A stretch of DNA of 64,000 nucleotides from Nitrospirota bacterium (GTDB lineage: Bacteria; Nitrospirota; UBA9217), in the NCBI GenBank assembly GCA_035516965.1, contig DATIZR010000027.1, positions 1-64,000 on the forward strand, written 5' to 3'. A program made the translations under genes and the position numbers. Under the pieces are notes generated by a model. That model worked only from the letters and a program-made list of their open reading frames with translations, was not told the DNA's origin and searched no databases. How positions within the stretch are numbered: the stretch's first letter is position 1; each line of letters starts with the position of its first letter. Below, piece after piece: positions 1 to 9,510 of the stretch.

Positions 1-13
1 TCACAAGCAATGC

Positions 14-42
14 AAAAAGGCGGTGATTACTCACCGCCTTTT
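14..42. terminator. Bidirectional rho-independent terminator
   Basis: A perfect hairpin (AAGGCGGTGA, loop TTAC, TCACCGCCTT) is flanked by an A run on the left and a T run on the right, so it can terminate transcription in both directions. It lies downstream of the minus-strand signalling operon that ends at 119 and probably also serves a plus-strand gene outside the window. Confidence 0.75.
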
Positions 43-118
43 CTGTTGTTCTCTTGTCATGCTGTTTCGTAGGGACGCCCAATCGCCTCTTCCCATGCAC
101 GTTCCCATACGTGATCGA

Positions 119-1321
119 TCAATTGGCCGAGATGCTTTCGGTCAGGTGAGGCAAGAGGGGAAGAATCTGGAGATCATGGACTTCACCGCTCAATTCCCTG
201 AGGAGCAGGTTGAAAAAGGTCTTCGTGATATGTTCGTCAAATTGAGTGCCGCTGCATTTCAGCACCTCGCGGAATGCCTCATCAAGCCCCATCCTATTCC
301 GGTAGGGGCGGTCCGTCGTCATGGCGTCAAAGGCGTCGGCAAGCGCGAGGATCCTTACACCCTCGCTCAGTTCGGTCGCGCTGAGCGAATCGGGATATCC
401 CTTCCCGTCAACCCGTTCATGATGGTGAAGGACAAACATCTCGACGTTTTTCCACGGGAACTTGATCTTCGACAGGATATCGTAGGATATCTGGGGATGC
501 TTTTTTATTTCCCTGACCTCGGGCCCCGTTAACGCCTCTCCCTTGTTGATGATATCCCGATCTATGATGATCTTGCCGATATCGTGGAGCAGGCCCGCAA
601 CGTAGATACCCTCCACATCGTTCTTCTTCCAGCCCAGTTCGCGGGCGATCGCGACGGCATAGCTCGCGACGCGATAGGAATGGTCCTTGGTATATTCATC
701 CTTGGCGTCGATTGCAGCCGCAAAGGCCTGGATCGTGTCGTGGTAGATGCGGCGCATGTTCTCATACAGTCGCTTGTTCTCCGCAGCCTTCTTGGCGAGA
801 TCCCTGAACAGGCGGGCGTTATGCAGCGTTATCGCTAGCTGATGGGCGACGACCCTGAGAACATCCTTGTCACTGGGGCGGAAGGGCGTTTTGCCGATCT
901 TCTTACCGAGCGCGAGAGCGCCGACAAACTCATCCTTCACGAAGAGCGGAAGGAATATCCTTGCCTGGAGACTGGCGAATACGCTGCTGTTCTGCTCGTA
1001 GAAGTCGCTCAGCGACAGCTCCCGGATGGTATGGGGTTCATTGATCCGGAACTTGCCGACCTGGTCCGCTCGGATTGTCAGTCGGGACACCTGCTTGATC
1101 GCGTCCTTGTGCCCCTTGTGGGCCAGGAGTTTGAGGCATTTTTTCGGTGCTTCGTAGGCATAGAGCGATGCCGATGGTACGGAAAACATGCCCGTTACGA
1201 CGTAGAGGGCGGATCTCATCTTGTCCGTCAACTCCTTCGATGAGGACACTTCCTGCCCCAGGTCGGCAAGGGACGCGATGCTGAACATCATCCGCTTCAA
1301 ATGAAGTTTCCTGTTCGGCAT
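119..1321 (-). CDS. GAF-HD-GYP c-di-GMP phosphodiesterase
   Basis: This is a putative cytoplasmic cyclic-di-GMP hydrolase. An N-terminal GAF-like sensor region (about residues 20-170) precedes an HD-GYP domain (about 200-380). The metal-binding HDIGK motif near residue 245, the HHHER and DGKGYP motifs near 300, and the A-D-A-F-D-A-M-T segment near 330 are all present, so the enzyme looks active. The ATG at 1321 overlaps the stop of the upstream STAS gene; a GTG at 1330 is an alternative start. It is the last gene of an operon that also encodes a GGDEF cyclase, so synthesis and breakdown of the messenger are transcribed together. The GAF ligand cannot be told from sequence. Confidence 0.9.
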   Translation of the reverse strand: MPNRKLHLKRMMFSIASLADLGQEVSSSKELTDKMRSALYVVTGMFSVPSASLYAYEAPKKCLKLLAHKGHKDAIKQVSRLTIRADQVGKFRINEPHTIRELSLSDFYEQNSSVFASLQARIFLPLFVKDEFVGALALGKKIGKTPFRPSDKDVLRVVAHQLAITLHNARLFRDLAKKAAENKRLYENMRRIYHDTIQAFAAAIDAKDEYTKDHSYRVASYAVAIARELGWKKNDVEGIYVAGLLHDIGKIIIDRDIINKGEALTGPEVREIKKHPQISYDILSKIKFPWKNVEMFVLHHHERVDGKGYPDSLSATELSEGVRILALADAFDAMTTDRPYRNRMGLDEAFREVLKCSGTQFDEHITKTFFNLLLRELSGEVHDLQILPLLPHLTESISAN

Positions 1322-1322
1322 G

Positions 1323-1676
1323 TCAATCACGGTCGCTCAAATAAGAGAGAGCGTCCTTCTCGTCCTTGAATACGCGCACGTGTTCGATCAAACCCACCGT
1401 CTCAAAGATGTCCCGGTGGATCTTCTTCATGTTCGTGAAGCAGAGCTGGCCTTCGTAATCTATCGTCTTTTGCACGATGCCGGTGAAGATCGAGACGCCC
1501 AGCGTGTTGATGAACTGGACGTGGGAAAAGTTGATGACGATCTTCCTGAGCCCCCTTCCCAGGTACTGCTCGCTGGTCAGTTCAAGACGTTCGGCTCCGA
1601 GGTCATTAATGTACCCCGTAGGACTCATGATCGCAACATCTTGCGCATCTTTGAGCGACAGCGAAAAATTACTCAT
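1323..1676 (-). CDS. STAS-domain anti-sigma-factor antagonist-like protein
   Basis: A 117-residue single STAS domain (SpoIIAA/RsbV fold). The phospho-acceptor loop reads FINTLGVSIF, so the usual D-S-S-G serine is replaced by N-T; a threonine could still be phosphorylated, but this is untested. Its start overlaps the end of the upstream gene, whose C-terminal part is a GHKL ATPase of the anti-sigma kinase type. In the partner-switching logic known from RsbW/RsbV this protein would be the substrate and antagonist of that kinase. The output sigma factor or effector is not in the window. Confidence 0.82.
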   Translation of the reverse strand: MSNFSLSLKDAQDVAIMSPTGYINDLGAERLELTSEQYLGRGLRKIVINFSHVQFINTLGVSIFTGIVQKTIDYEGQLCFTNMKKIHRDIFETVGLIEHVRVFKDEKDALSYLSDRD

Positions 1677-3342
1677 GGCTGATGGCGTCCTCCTTCTTTA
1701 CTCCCGCAGTCGGTTCAAGCTTCTTTATCAAAGTCGTTTTCGTTCCCCGGGCCGTCTTTTCAAATTTCACTTCGTCGGCGTATCGCTTCATCAGTTTTAT
1801 TCCCCACCCTCTGCCGGAGGTTCTGGCTTGCTCCCGGTCAACGGCGGGCTCGCCGCCTTCCAGGGCGACGAATTCCTGCCCTTCGCTTTCGATCGAAACT
1901 TCCAGGCGATCTTTTCCCGCGACCACTCCAACATAGACCCTGTTGTCGGTCCCCTTGCTGTGCTCCATGGCATTGATGCATGCCTCAATGACCGCTATTT
2001 GCAGCTGACCGACTGCATCCTGGTGCATGTGCAGGTTCTTGCCGATCTGCTCGAGGCACTGCGCTGCCACCAACTCCGCTTCCTTGATCATCGGCAGGGT
2101 GATCTCATAACTGACGACCTCTTCGCCGGCGGCCGATGATCGTTCAAGGATTTCCTGTGCCAGGTCATGAGACGCTTTCCCGAGGATCTCCCGGCGGAAC
2201 AGGGTTTCAATGATGTCCCGTACCACCCGGTCATGGGCCGACCTGAGAACGCCGAACTCTCCGCGCGCAATATCCGCCCGGTACAGCCCGTGCGCGATCG
2301 CTTCCGCCTGGTCGACGCTCAGCGAGAAGGTCCTGGCGAGTTGGTGACATGCAAGGGGCTCATTTGAATGAGAGACCTTGTATGCCGCCGTGAGGGCAAG
2401 TCGTCTGAGCTCGAGATCGGGGAAAATGCACTTCAGGTGCGACGACACCGCCAGAGCGAGCGACCCCTCTGTAATCTCGTGTGCGTAGGCCTTCCAGAAA
2501 TCCGCTTCAGTGGGATTAGGGAGTGTGGCCGCCATCAAAACGACGCGGCGCAGGTAGAGAGGATTGCCCCCGAGGTGGATGAGGAGGGCCTGCGGTATCG
2601 AGCCTTTCGAAGCGTGGTGCGCGTGGAGCAGGGATCCGGCGCCCGTAGCCGCGATGGCGAGCCCGAGGGGCGGAACGGCAATCCTCTCCAGGCCGCTTGA
2701 GACGGGCATGTCCCGGAGATCTGCCTCATTTCCCGCGATGATGTGGGGGGTCTTCCTGAACGACATGGGTACTTCGAACAGGGAAGCTAGCCGCGGATCG
2801 GGATTGTCGCCTATCGAGAGCTTCTTGACACGGTGAAACCCGTCGATCAGTACAGCCACCGGCACGCCCGTAGTCAGCACCGATTGCTGAGGAGCGTTCA
2901 ACGCTATGTGGAGGGCGCTCAGCGGGTCTCCGGCATTTCGGGCAAATTTTTCCAGAACCTCTCGCGCCCACCGGGCCTCCCGTTCTTCCACAAGGATTGA
3001 AAGTTCGTCCAGTGATACACCGTCGATATACAGGAGGGCCTGCTCCTTTTTTTCGAACGCGATCCGTTGGTAAAGGAACTGAGTGAGATAGCTTCTTGAA
3101 AAGGACGCCGCGGAGACGAGGGCGGGGTTAATCGAATAGAAGAACGGAACGACCCGGTCTTGCCTCCAGAACAGCGAAGAGAAGAGCTGCTTGAGTAGCT
3201 CTGTTTTGCCGATGCCGCGCGGCCCGGAAAGATAAGCGCTTTGCGCCAGACCGCGCTCGGCCTGAAGGACCCTGCGACGGAGGTCGCCCAGCTCCGCTTC
3301 TCTTCCGAAAAATTCCGTTTCCTGAAGCGTTCCGGGCAGCAT
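1669..3342 (-). CDS. AAA ATPase fused to a GHKL (RsbW-type) kinase domain
   Basis: A 557-residue protein. The N-terminal part is an AAA_16/ORC-like NTPase: Walker A GPRGIGKT at residues 40-47 and a Walker B-like VAVLIDGF near residue 180. The C-terminal 140 residues look like an anti-sigma-factor HATPase: N box E-A-C-I-N-A-M-E-H and G2 box GRGWGIKLM. The fusion suggests that nucleotide-driven conformational change gates the kinase acting on the adjacent STAS protein. It is one nucleotide downstream of the GGDEF gene stop and overlaps the STAS gene by 8 bases, so translation is probably coupled. The functional link is inferred from architecture and order. Confidence 0.82.
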   Translation of the reverse strand: MLPGTLQETEFFGREAELGDLRRRVLQAERGLAQSAYLSGPRGIGKTELLKQLFSSLFWRQDRVVPFFYSINPALVSAASFSRSYLTQFLYQRIAFEKKEQALLYIDGVSLDELSILVEEREARWAREVLEKFARNAGDPLSALHIALNAPQQSVLTTGVPVAVLIDGFHRVKKLSIGDNPDPRLASLFEVPMSFRKTPHIIAGNEADLRDMPVSSGLERIAVPPLGLAIAATGAGSLLHAHHASKGSIPQALLIHLGGNPLYLRRVVLMAATLPNPTEADFWKAYAHEITEGSLALAVSSHLKCIFPDLELRRLALTAAYKVSHSNEPLACHQLARTFSLSVDQAEAIAHGLYRADIARGEFGVLRSAHDRVVRDIIETLFRREILGKASHDLAQEILERSSAAGEEVVSYEITLPMIKEAELVAAQCLEQIGKNLHMHQDAVGQLQIAVIEACINAMEHSKGTDNRVYVGVVAGKDRLEVSIESEGQEFVALEGGEPAVDREQARTSGRGWGIKLMKRYADEVKFEKTARGTKTTLIKKLEPTAGVKKEDAISHE

Positions 3343-3343
3343 G

Positions 3344-5365
3344 TTACGAATACACCTCTATTCTGTTCTTGCCGCGATCCTTTGCACGGTAGAGTGTCTT
3401 GTCAACGAGGTCGAGCAGAAGTTCGATCGTGTTTCCGTGTGCGGGATAGCACACGATCCCGATGCTGGTCGTGAGCTTGATCGGTTCCGTGCTGGTTGTA
3501 CGCTGCGGGAGGAAGGTGCTGTCCGCCACGTTGCTTCTCAGGCGCTCGGCGATTTCGACTGCCAGTGCTTCCGTGGTTTCGGGCAGGATGATCATGAACT
3601 CATCTCCGCCGTAGCGTGACACGATGTCGATGGAGCGGACCGTATTGAGCAGGGTCTCCGCAACGTCCTTGAGAACCTTGTCCCCGAAGAGGTGGCCGAA
3701 GGTATCGTTGCAATACTTGAATCCGTCGAGATCGAGCATGAGGAGGCTCAGTTGGTGGCCGTACCGTTCGGAACGCGACAGTTCATCCTTCAGTCGTTCA
3801 TAGAGGTACCTGCGGTTCAACAGCCCCGTCAGGTGGTCCGTGATGGTCAACCTCTTGAGCTCTTCCGTTTTATTGATAAAGACGTTGCGCTCCATGATGA
3901 TCGCTGCATGGGTCGCAAAGGACTGTATGAGCTTCAGATCCTCCTCGTCGAAAACTTCGCCGCTTGTTTTGTCAGAGAGGTTGATTACGCCGATGATTCG
4001 ATCGTCGATCTTGAGCGGAACGCTCACGAAGGACCGGGTCTTGTAGTGGTCACGATTTTTCTGCCTGATCCGCGGGTCGCTCTCCAGGTTCTTGACAAGA
4101 TAGGGCTCGCCCAGCGCCGCTACTTTCCCGGCGATGCCGACTCCGCGCTGGATCCTGATCTTGCCTGACATTCCCTGGATGATGCCTTTTTTCGCCTCGA
4201 GGAGAAGATTGTCGGTTTCATGATCGAGCAGCATCAGGGACCCCTGTTCAGCCTTCAGCAGTTCGGCGGACTTCTCAAGGATTGTCTGGACGAGGGTTTC
4301 AAAATTCTGGATCGGCACAATGGTCTTGGTCAACTCCGACATGGCGACAAAGCGGTTGAATTTCTTGTAGAGGTCGTGGTGCAGTTGCTGATTCTCGATG
4401 ATGAGAGCGGTCTGCTTGCAGAACCCCGAAATGATCTGCTTGTCGTTTTCTTTGAAAATGCGGTCGGGGATGCTCAGGATCCCGCTTAATCGCTTATTGA
4501 CGACAATGGGGAAATAATAGCGGGAGCCGCTTCGAGGCGTTTCGACGCCGGTAGCCGCTGCCGGTTCCGATGTCCGGACGAAGGCTTTGCCTCTCAGAAG
4601 GTCCTTGACGATCGGGTCATGGACATCGATGCTGTGCGGGTCGGTCCGGATGCCGCCCTTGGACAGGCCGTAGAGGCTCGTAAATCTGCTCCGAGCCTTG
4701 TCGAGCGATAGGATCGTGATCCGGTCGACATCGAGCAGTGACGAAAGATTATACAGCATGTCGTGGTACCGCGTTTCCGGCTGCTCAGCGCCGGAAGAGC
4801 CCCAGAGTGCGAAGACGCTTTTCAGGCTTTCGAACTTCTTCCGCAGGGTCACGGTTTCCTGCGTGTTCTTCAAGAGCCGGTTGACCGTGTCGACCGCGAA
4901 GTTGCAGGCCTTCCACGCCTGCTTGGAGCTCGTAAAGTTGAGGGGTGTCTTTATGGTGACCATGTCAACGCCGTAGGCGCTGACGAGGTCCATGTAGTCA
5001 CGAAAATCCTCGTACGAGGAAAACGACCCCTGCCCAAGGACAACGGCTCTTTCGTCCATGAAGTCGATGGGAAAAGCAAAGCTCATGATCTTCGCGTGGC
5101 ATTTGAAGATATTGGGTGTACCCATCTCGAGGGTGTTTACGATGAAGGGTCGGCAGACGGTATCGCACAGGGATTTGAGTTCAGCTGACTGGGAAGGAAA
5201 TCCCTTGCAGGGCAGGTTATCTCCCTGGGGGACATAGATCGGCTCTCCTGCAGCGGAGTAAAGGCTGAGAGTAAAACCCAAGGTTTCGGAAAGGGACTCA
5301 AAATGCTCCTGCCACTTCCCGCCCGTAAAAAGGTCCTGCAGACGCTGCCCGGTTGATATGTTCAA
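3344..5365 (-). CDS. PocR-GAF-GGDEF diguanylate cyclase
   Basis: A 673-residue protein predicted to make c-di-GMP. Residues about 5-165 resemble the PocR ligand-binding domain (cysteines in PCKGF, CDTVC and FKCHA). One or two GAF-like segments follow (about 190-330 and 345-490). The GGDEF domain has an intact G-G-D-E-F at 586-590 and an upstream R-S-I-D at 577-580 at the spacing of the allosteric inhibitory I-site. The start is a TTG with a strong GGAGG eight bases upstream. It is the first gene of the minus-strand operon. PocR domains bind small hydrocarbon-type ligands in known cases; the ligand here is unknown. Confidence 0.88.
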   Translation of the reverse strand: MNISTGQRLQDLFTGGKWQEHFESLSETLGFTLSLYSAAGEPIYVPQGDNLPCKGFPSQSAELKSLCDTVCRPFIVNTLEMGTPNIFKCHAKIMSFAFPIDFMDERAVVLGQGSFSSYEDFRDYMDLVSAYGVDMVTIKTPLNFTSSKQAWKACNFAVDTVNRLLKNTQETVTLRKKFESLKSVFALWGSSGAEQPETRYHDMLYNLSSLLDVDRITILSLDKARSRFTSLYGLSKGGIRTDPHSIDVHDPIVKDLLRGKAFVRTSEPAAATGVETPRSGSRYYFPIVVNKRLSGILSIPDRIFKENDKQIISGFCKQTALIIENQQLHHDLYKKFNRFVAMSELTKTIVPIQNFETLVQTILEKSAELLKAEQGSLMLLDHETDNLLLEAKKGIIQGMSGKIRIQRGVGIAGKVAALGEPYLVKNLESDPRIRQKNRDHYKTRSFVSVPLKIDDRIIGVINLSDKTSGEVFDEEDLKLIQSFATHAAIIMERNVFINKTEELKRLTITDHLTGLLNRRYLYERLKDELSRSERYGHQLSLLMLDLDGFKYCNDTFGHLFGDKVLKDVAETLLNTVRSIDIVSRYGGDEFMIILPETTEALAVEIAERLRSNVADSTFLPQRTTSTEPIKLTTSIGIVCYPAHGNTIELLLDLVDKTLYRAKDRGKNRIEVYS

Positions 5366-6168
5366 CGCAGTACCTCCGAAGTGCTCATGAACCGATCGTT
5401 GCGAGAGCTCTCGTCCTTATCCTTTATTAATATGAAAGCAATCCGTAACTCCCGAAGCAGCGCGAGCATTTTCCCGTGCTCGACAGGAGGGACTCCTGGT
5501 TTCCTGTAAAAAACAATTTTTGAGCAAGACGTTGAAAAAGCTTGTAGTTTTACAACTCACCCTGCTGCTAATGTGCTTTGTGAACCGCATTCCTGATCGT
5601 AAGACGCTTTGGAACGGAATGATGATTCTGGGAAAAAGCGGTGAGGTACTCTCAATAAACAAATATCATAAGACAAATAAGCCGTCAAGAGGAAAGGGGC
5701 CCGGCAAATAATTTATGTCGGACTCATTTAATTGCAATAAATTGCATTAAGCAAGATATACGCCATATATATTATACTAATATATAATATTTTAGAATTA
5801 CGTTCTAATGTTTTAGCATTATATATTTCTAATTTTAGGAAGTAATACATATACAACGATAGTTTGCATATCTGATCGTTCGGTTTGGAGTCAGCAAGCT
5901 GGTATCGAAGCCGAAATCATTCGAACGGTAAGGCCGGGCTCCGGGAGCTTGGCTCTCGTATGTCCCGCGACGGTGCGCTTGTGGTATCGATGCATCGGGT
6001 TTCAGGAGGACGAAGAAAGCAAGTTGTTGCTTCGATGGCGGCGTTGTGCTCCTGTGGGTCAGGAAAAGACGACAGGAACAACCGCCCGCGGCGGCTCCTG
6101 TCTGAGTGGGATGAGTGACAAACGGTAATGCTCGCCGTCCTTCATGCGTTATGCCGACTGGCCATGTA
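5366..6168. other. Intergenic region with AT-rich island, no supported gene
   Basis: About 800 bases between the GGDEF operon and the CpXC gene, both on the minus strand. Short reading frames here lack recognisable similarity and ribosome-binding sites. The stretch 5700-5880 is very AT-rich, with runs such as ATATATTATACTAATATATAA, in a genome near 60% G+C. It probably carries the promoter of the signalling operon, but several TATAAT-like matches exist and I cannot choose between them. Confidence 0.5.
6071..6102. repeat. GC-rich imperfect palindrome
   Basis: GACAGGA at 6071-6077 pairs with TCCTGTC at 6096-6102, and inside it CCGC pairs with GCGG around a five-base loop. No T run follows on either side, so it is not a classical terminator. 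It lies about 65 bases beyond the 3' end of the CpXC gene and may be an mRNA end structure or a small palindromic repeat. Confidence 0.5.
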
Positions 6169-7035
6169 TTAGTGTGACGGTTCTTGGGCCTCGACCCGCG
6201 ATGCCGTTCTTTTTACTTCCTTGCGAAGCTCATTTTGCGCATCATAGGATTCGACAGTCCCCAGCTTCCAGGTATAGACCCTGCCGCACGTCTCGCATGA
6301 GGCGCCGGAGAGGGCCTCTTTGCAGCTGGGACAGTACACGACATAGTGTCGCGAAAGAAGGTCGTTGTGGTCGTTCAATTCAATCCGGTTGCCGCAGCAT
6401 TTGAACTCGGCGGACAAGTCCGCCCCGCACTTGCACCGGCCATCCTTGGGCCAGGGAAGCATCTCCTCGAGCGTATAAACCGCCTGGCCCAGAATGTCGA
6501 CGAGTTCGTCGTTTGTCGCGTCGCCAAAGAACGATTCGGTCAACTTCTCGCGGATGTCGATCATCAGGGGATCTTCCTTCAGAAACCGGAGCATCTTCCG
6601 AAGGCGCTCCTCACCCGTGCCGATCCTTGACAGGGCACGCAGGTTCCTGTTCATCTTGTAGTGATCCTGAAAATAGATCAGCATCCAGACCTGGGTCATG
6701 TCATAAAAAAATTCGAGCACCGGGTAGTAGCCGTATTTCTGCCGGATGCCCGTTTCCACTTCTCCTCGCTTGTCGGGAATGCGCGGGAACACAGCGATCA
6801 GCATGCCATCTTCAAAATCCTCGTAGAAAAAGGGGGTGCCTGAAAAATGCCGGCAGCCGCAATGAGTGCACTGAATGATGTTGAACTCCCATTTCAGGAG
6901 GGCTTTCCGCGCCTGCGGCGCCCGCGTCACGTCAACCCACGTGATCACCTTTGCCTGAAAGTCCCGGTCGCAGTTGCCGCACTGGAACGTCTCATGGCTG
7001 TATGCTTCTGCTTGGATGGTCAACAAATTTACCAT
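6169..7035 (-). CDS. CpXC-domain zinc-ribbon protein
   Basis: A 288-residue protein. The N-terminal part has the C-G-N-C and C-T-H-C-G-C pairs of the CpXC domain family, followed by the F-F-Y-E-D-F segment. The C-terminal third has three more cysteine pairs (KCGA/CCGN, CPSC, CETC) resembling zinc ribbons. No catalytic motif is visible and the family has no established function. A perfect TATAAT lies 16 bases before the ATG with no ribosome-binding site between, suggesting a very short or absent leader. It is divergent from the topoisomerase gene. Confidence 0.75.
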   Translation of the reverse strand: MVNLLTIQAEAYSHETFQCGNCDRDFQAKVITWVDVTRAPQARKALLKWEFNIIQCTHCGCRHFSGTPFFYEDFEDGMLIAVFPRIPDKRGEVETGIRQKYGYYPVLEFFYDMTQVWMLIYFQDHYKMNRNLRALSRIGTGEERLRKMLRFLKEDPLMIDIREKLTESFFGDATNDELVDILGQAVYTLEEMLPWPKDGRCKCGADLSAEFKCCGNRIELNDHNDLLSRHYVVYCPSCKEALSGASCETCGRVYTWKLGTVESYDAQNELRKEVKRTASRVEAQEPSH

Positions 7036-7050
7036 GCCACATTATACACC

Positions 7051-7056
7051 TTTTTT
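7051..7056 (-). promoter_or_regulatory. Likely -10 box of the CpXC gene
   Basis: TATAAT on the minus strand, ending 15 bases before the start codon at 7035. No good -35 match is seen. It sits within the short divergent promoter region shared with the topoisomerase gene. Confidence 0.45.
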
Positions 7057-7067
7057 AAAACTTGACT

Positions 7068-7097
7068 TTGAAAAATCAATCCTCTTTGTGGTAATAT
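7068..7097 (+). promoter_or_regulatory. Sigma-70-type promoter of the topoisomerase gene
   Basis: TTGAAA at 7068-7073 and TAATAT at 7092-7097 are separated by 18 bases. Transcription would begin near 7104, leaving a leader of about 70 bases before the ATG at 7173. Confidence 0.55.
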
Positions 7098-7172
7098 AGC
7101 GGCCGACAGTTAGTTGCATAAAATCCGGCTCATCGATTTTTTTCTGTTCTTGTGTTAAGAAAGGGGCTCTTC

Positions 7173-9434
7173 ATGCCGATACAAGAGGATTCTATTTTGA
7201 CAACGGCGCTCCACGCGGAGGTCGAGAACCGGTTTCTGACCTATGCGCTCTCGACAATCGTGTCCCGCTCATTGCCCGATGTCCGCGACGGCCTCAAGCC
7301 GGTGCACCGGAGGATTCTCTATGCCATGTGGGAGATGGGGCTGGGACCTACGGCGAAGTTCAGAAAGAGCGCAGCCGTCGTGGGCGAGGTCCTCGGCAAG
7401 TTCCATCCCCACGGCGATCAGGCTGCGTACGATGCCATGGTCAGGATGGCGCAGGACTTCTCCCTGCGGTATCCCCTGATCGATGGCTCGGGTAACTTCG
7501 GAAGCCTCGACGGCGACCCGGCCGCTGCCATGAGGTATACCGAGGCGCGGCTGTCGCAGCTTGCCGAGGAGCTGCTGGTCGAGATCGAAAAGGACACGGT
7601 GAGCTTCCGGCCGAACTACGACAACTCCCTGAAGGAACCCGTGGTGCTGCCTGCCCGCTTTCCCCAGCTGCTCGTGAACGGCACCTCGGGCATCGCGGTC
7701 GGCATGAGCTGCTCCTTCCCGCCGCACAACATCGGCGAGGTGATCGATGGACTTGCGGCCATGATCGATGACCCCGCCCTCGAAGTGAAGGACCTGCTGA
7801 AATACATCAAGGGCCCGGACTTCCCGACGGCGGGACAGGTCCTGAACTCCAAGAAGGAGCTCAGGGACATATACCAGTCGGGAAGCGGCGCGATCCGGAT
7901 CCGCGGCGAATATGCCGTCGAGGACCTTCCCCGCGGCAGGCTGGCCGTTGTGTTCACGTCAATTCCCTATCTTGTGAACAAGGCGAAGCTGCTCGAGAAG
8001 CTCATCGGTCTCATGGAGGAGAAGAAGCTGCCCCAGGTCGCTGCCGTGCGCGACGAGTCGACCGGCGAGGTGCGCGTCGTGATCGAGCTCAAGGCGGAGA
8101 CGAGCCCCGAGCTCGTGACGGCCTATCTCTTCAAGCATACGGACCTCGAATCCTCCTTCGCGATCAACTTCACGGCTCTCAAGCCCACCATGGAGCCCGA
8201 ACGGCTGTCGCTCAAGCAGTTGATGCAGTACTTCCTTGATTTCCGGCACGAGATCACGACCAAACGGCTCAACTTCGACCTGAAGATCCTGAAGGCGCGG
8301 CTTCATATTCTTGCCGCTTTTGAAAAGCTGTATGATGACCTGGATACGGCCATCAAGATCATCCGCAAGGCAAAATCGCGCGAGGAAGCGGCAGAGAAGC
8401 TCAAAAAGCACTTCAAGTTCGATGATGAGCAGGTGCGTGCGATCCTGGAGATGCAGCTGTACAGGCTCGTTGGCCTCGAGATCGAACGCATCCTGAAGGA
8501 GAAGGCCGAGAAGTCGAAGCAGCGGAAGGACATCGAGGCGATCCTTGCGAGTCAGAAGAAGATCTGGGGCCTGATCAGGACGGAGTTGCTTGAGATCAAG
8601 GAAAAGTACGGGGACAAGCGCAAGTCCGTCATGAAGGCTGCCGAGGACGTGGAGTTCTCCCAGGAGGACTTCATCGTGCACGAGGACGTGACCGTGATCC
8701 TCACGAAGATGGGATGGGTCCGGCGCGTCAAAACGGTAGGGGAAAACCTGCGCTTCAAGGAGGGGGACGACCTCCTGGCACTGCTGCCTGCCAACACCCG
8801 GGACACCATCGCGATCTTCTCTTCCATGGGCAAGGTCTATGTCATCAAGGCTTTTGATCTCCCGTCGGGGTCCGGCTTCGGCGAACCGGTCCAGAGCCTG
8901 TTCAAGTTCGGCGACGGCGAGCGGCCGATTGCTGCGATGAACTTCACTACGGTCATGGCTGGCGAGCGCGAGCCCGGCGGCGGACCGGAGAAGCAGGCCG
9001 AACTGGCGCTGGCGCCCCGCGAGGTATCGGCGCTGTCCGTATCAGCAAAGGGCATCGGGTTCCAGTTCGACCTCGGCCAGTTCAATGCGGTGACCACGCG
9101 TGCAGGGAAGAAGTTCGCCGGCGTGAAGGAAGGCGACGGCATCATGGCCGTGGAGATCCTCGATCTGCCGAACGTGCTGTTCCTTACGACGGAGGGCAAG
9201 GCCGTGGTCGTGGCGGCAAAGGACATTCCCGCTCTGAGCGGTGCTGGCAAGGGCGTGAAGCTGGTCAACGTGAAGAGCGGCGAAGTGGCGCTCGTACGTG
9301 CCGTGCGGAAGAACGACCAGGTGAAGGTCATCGACGAGAAGGGCAAGGAAAAGGTCATCGACCTCAAGGGGTACGGTGTGATGACCCGGGGAAGCGTGGG
9401 GCACAAGGCGGTCAAGGCGGTGAAGTTCGGGTAG
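7173..9434 (+). CDS. parC: Type IIA DNA topoisomerase subunit A (ParC/GyrA-like)
   Basis: A 753-residue DNA breakage-reunion subunit. The N-terminal segment with [15 protein letters not shown] and the active-site tyrosine in A-M-R-Y-T-E-A-R-L (Tyr122) is fully conserved. The C-terminal third contains degenerate beta-pinwheel repeats and I do not see a clear QRRGGKG GyrA box, so ParC (topoisomerase IV) is favoured over GyrA. The ATG at 7173 is chosen because AAGGGG lies six bases upstream; a GTG at 7152 has no such signal. No parE or gyrB is adjacent, which is unusual, so the B subunit must be encoded elsewhere. Confidence 0.88.
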   Translation: MPIQEDSILTTALHAEVENRFLTYALSTIVSRSLPDVRDGLKPVHRRILYAMWEMGLGPTAKFRKSAAVVGEVLGKFHPHGDQAAYDAMVRMAQDFSLRYPLIDGSGNFGSLDGDPAAAMRYTEARLSQLAEELLVEIEKDTVSFRPNYDNSLKEPVVLPARFPQLLVNGTSGIAVGMSCSFPPHNIGEVIDGLAAMIDDPALEVKDLLKYIKGPDFPTAGQVLNSKKELRDIYQSGSGAIRIRGEYAVEDLPRGRLAVVFTSIPYLVNKAKLLEKLIGLMEEKKLPQVAAVRDESTGEVRVVIELKAETSPELVTAYLFKHTDLESSFAINFTALKPTMEPERLSLKQLMQYFLDFRHEITTKRLNFDLKILKARLHILAAFEKLYDDLDTAIKIIRKAKSREEAAEKLKKHFKFDDEQVRAILEMQLYRLVGLEIERILKEKAEKSKQRKDIEAILASQKKIWGLIRTELLEIKEKYGDKRKSVMKAAEDVEFSQEDFIVHEDVTVILTKMGWVRRVKTVGENLRFKEGDDLLALLPANTRDTIAIFSSMGKVYVIKAFDLPSGSGFGEPVQSLFKFGDGERPIAAMNFTTVMAGEREPGGGPEKQAELALAPREVSALSVSAKGIGFQFDLGQFNAVTTRAGKKFAGVKEGDGIMAVEILDLPNVLFLTTEGKAVVVAAKDIPALSGAGKGVKLVNVKSGEVALVRAVRKNDQVKVIDEKGKEKVIDLKGYGVMTRGSVGHKAVKAVKFG

Positions 9435-9510
9435 AAGTAGATTAAACCCACACCCTGCACTCGCGCGTGTCATGCGTGGCTGGACCCGTGGTTGCAATCT
9501 GGGAACGAGA

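Noticed and set aside
5366-6168. c-di-GMP (GEMM) riboswitch near the signalling operon
   Set aside because: Looked for the conserved GEMM core in the upstream region; no matching sequence was found.
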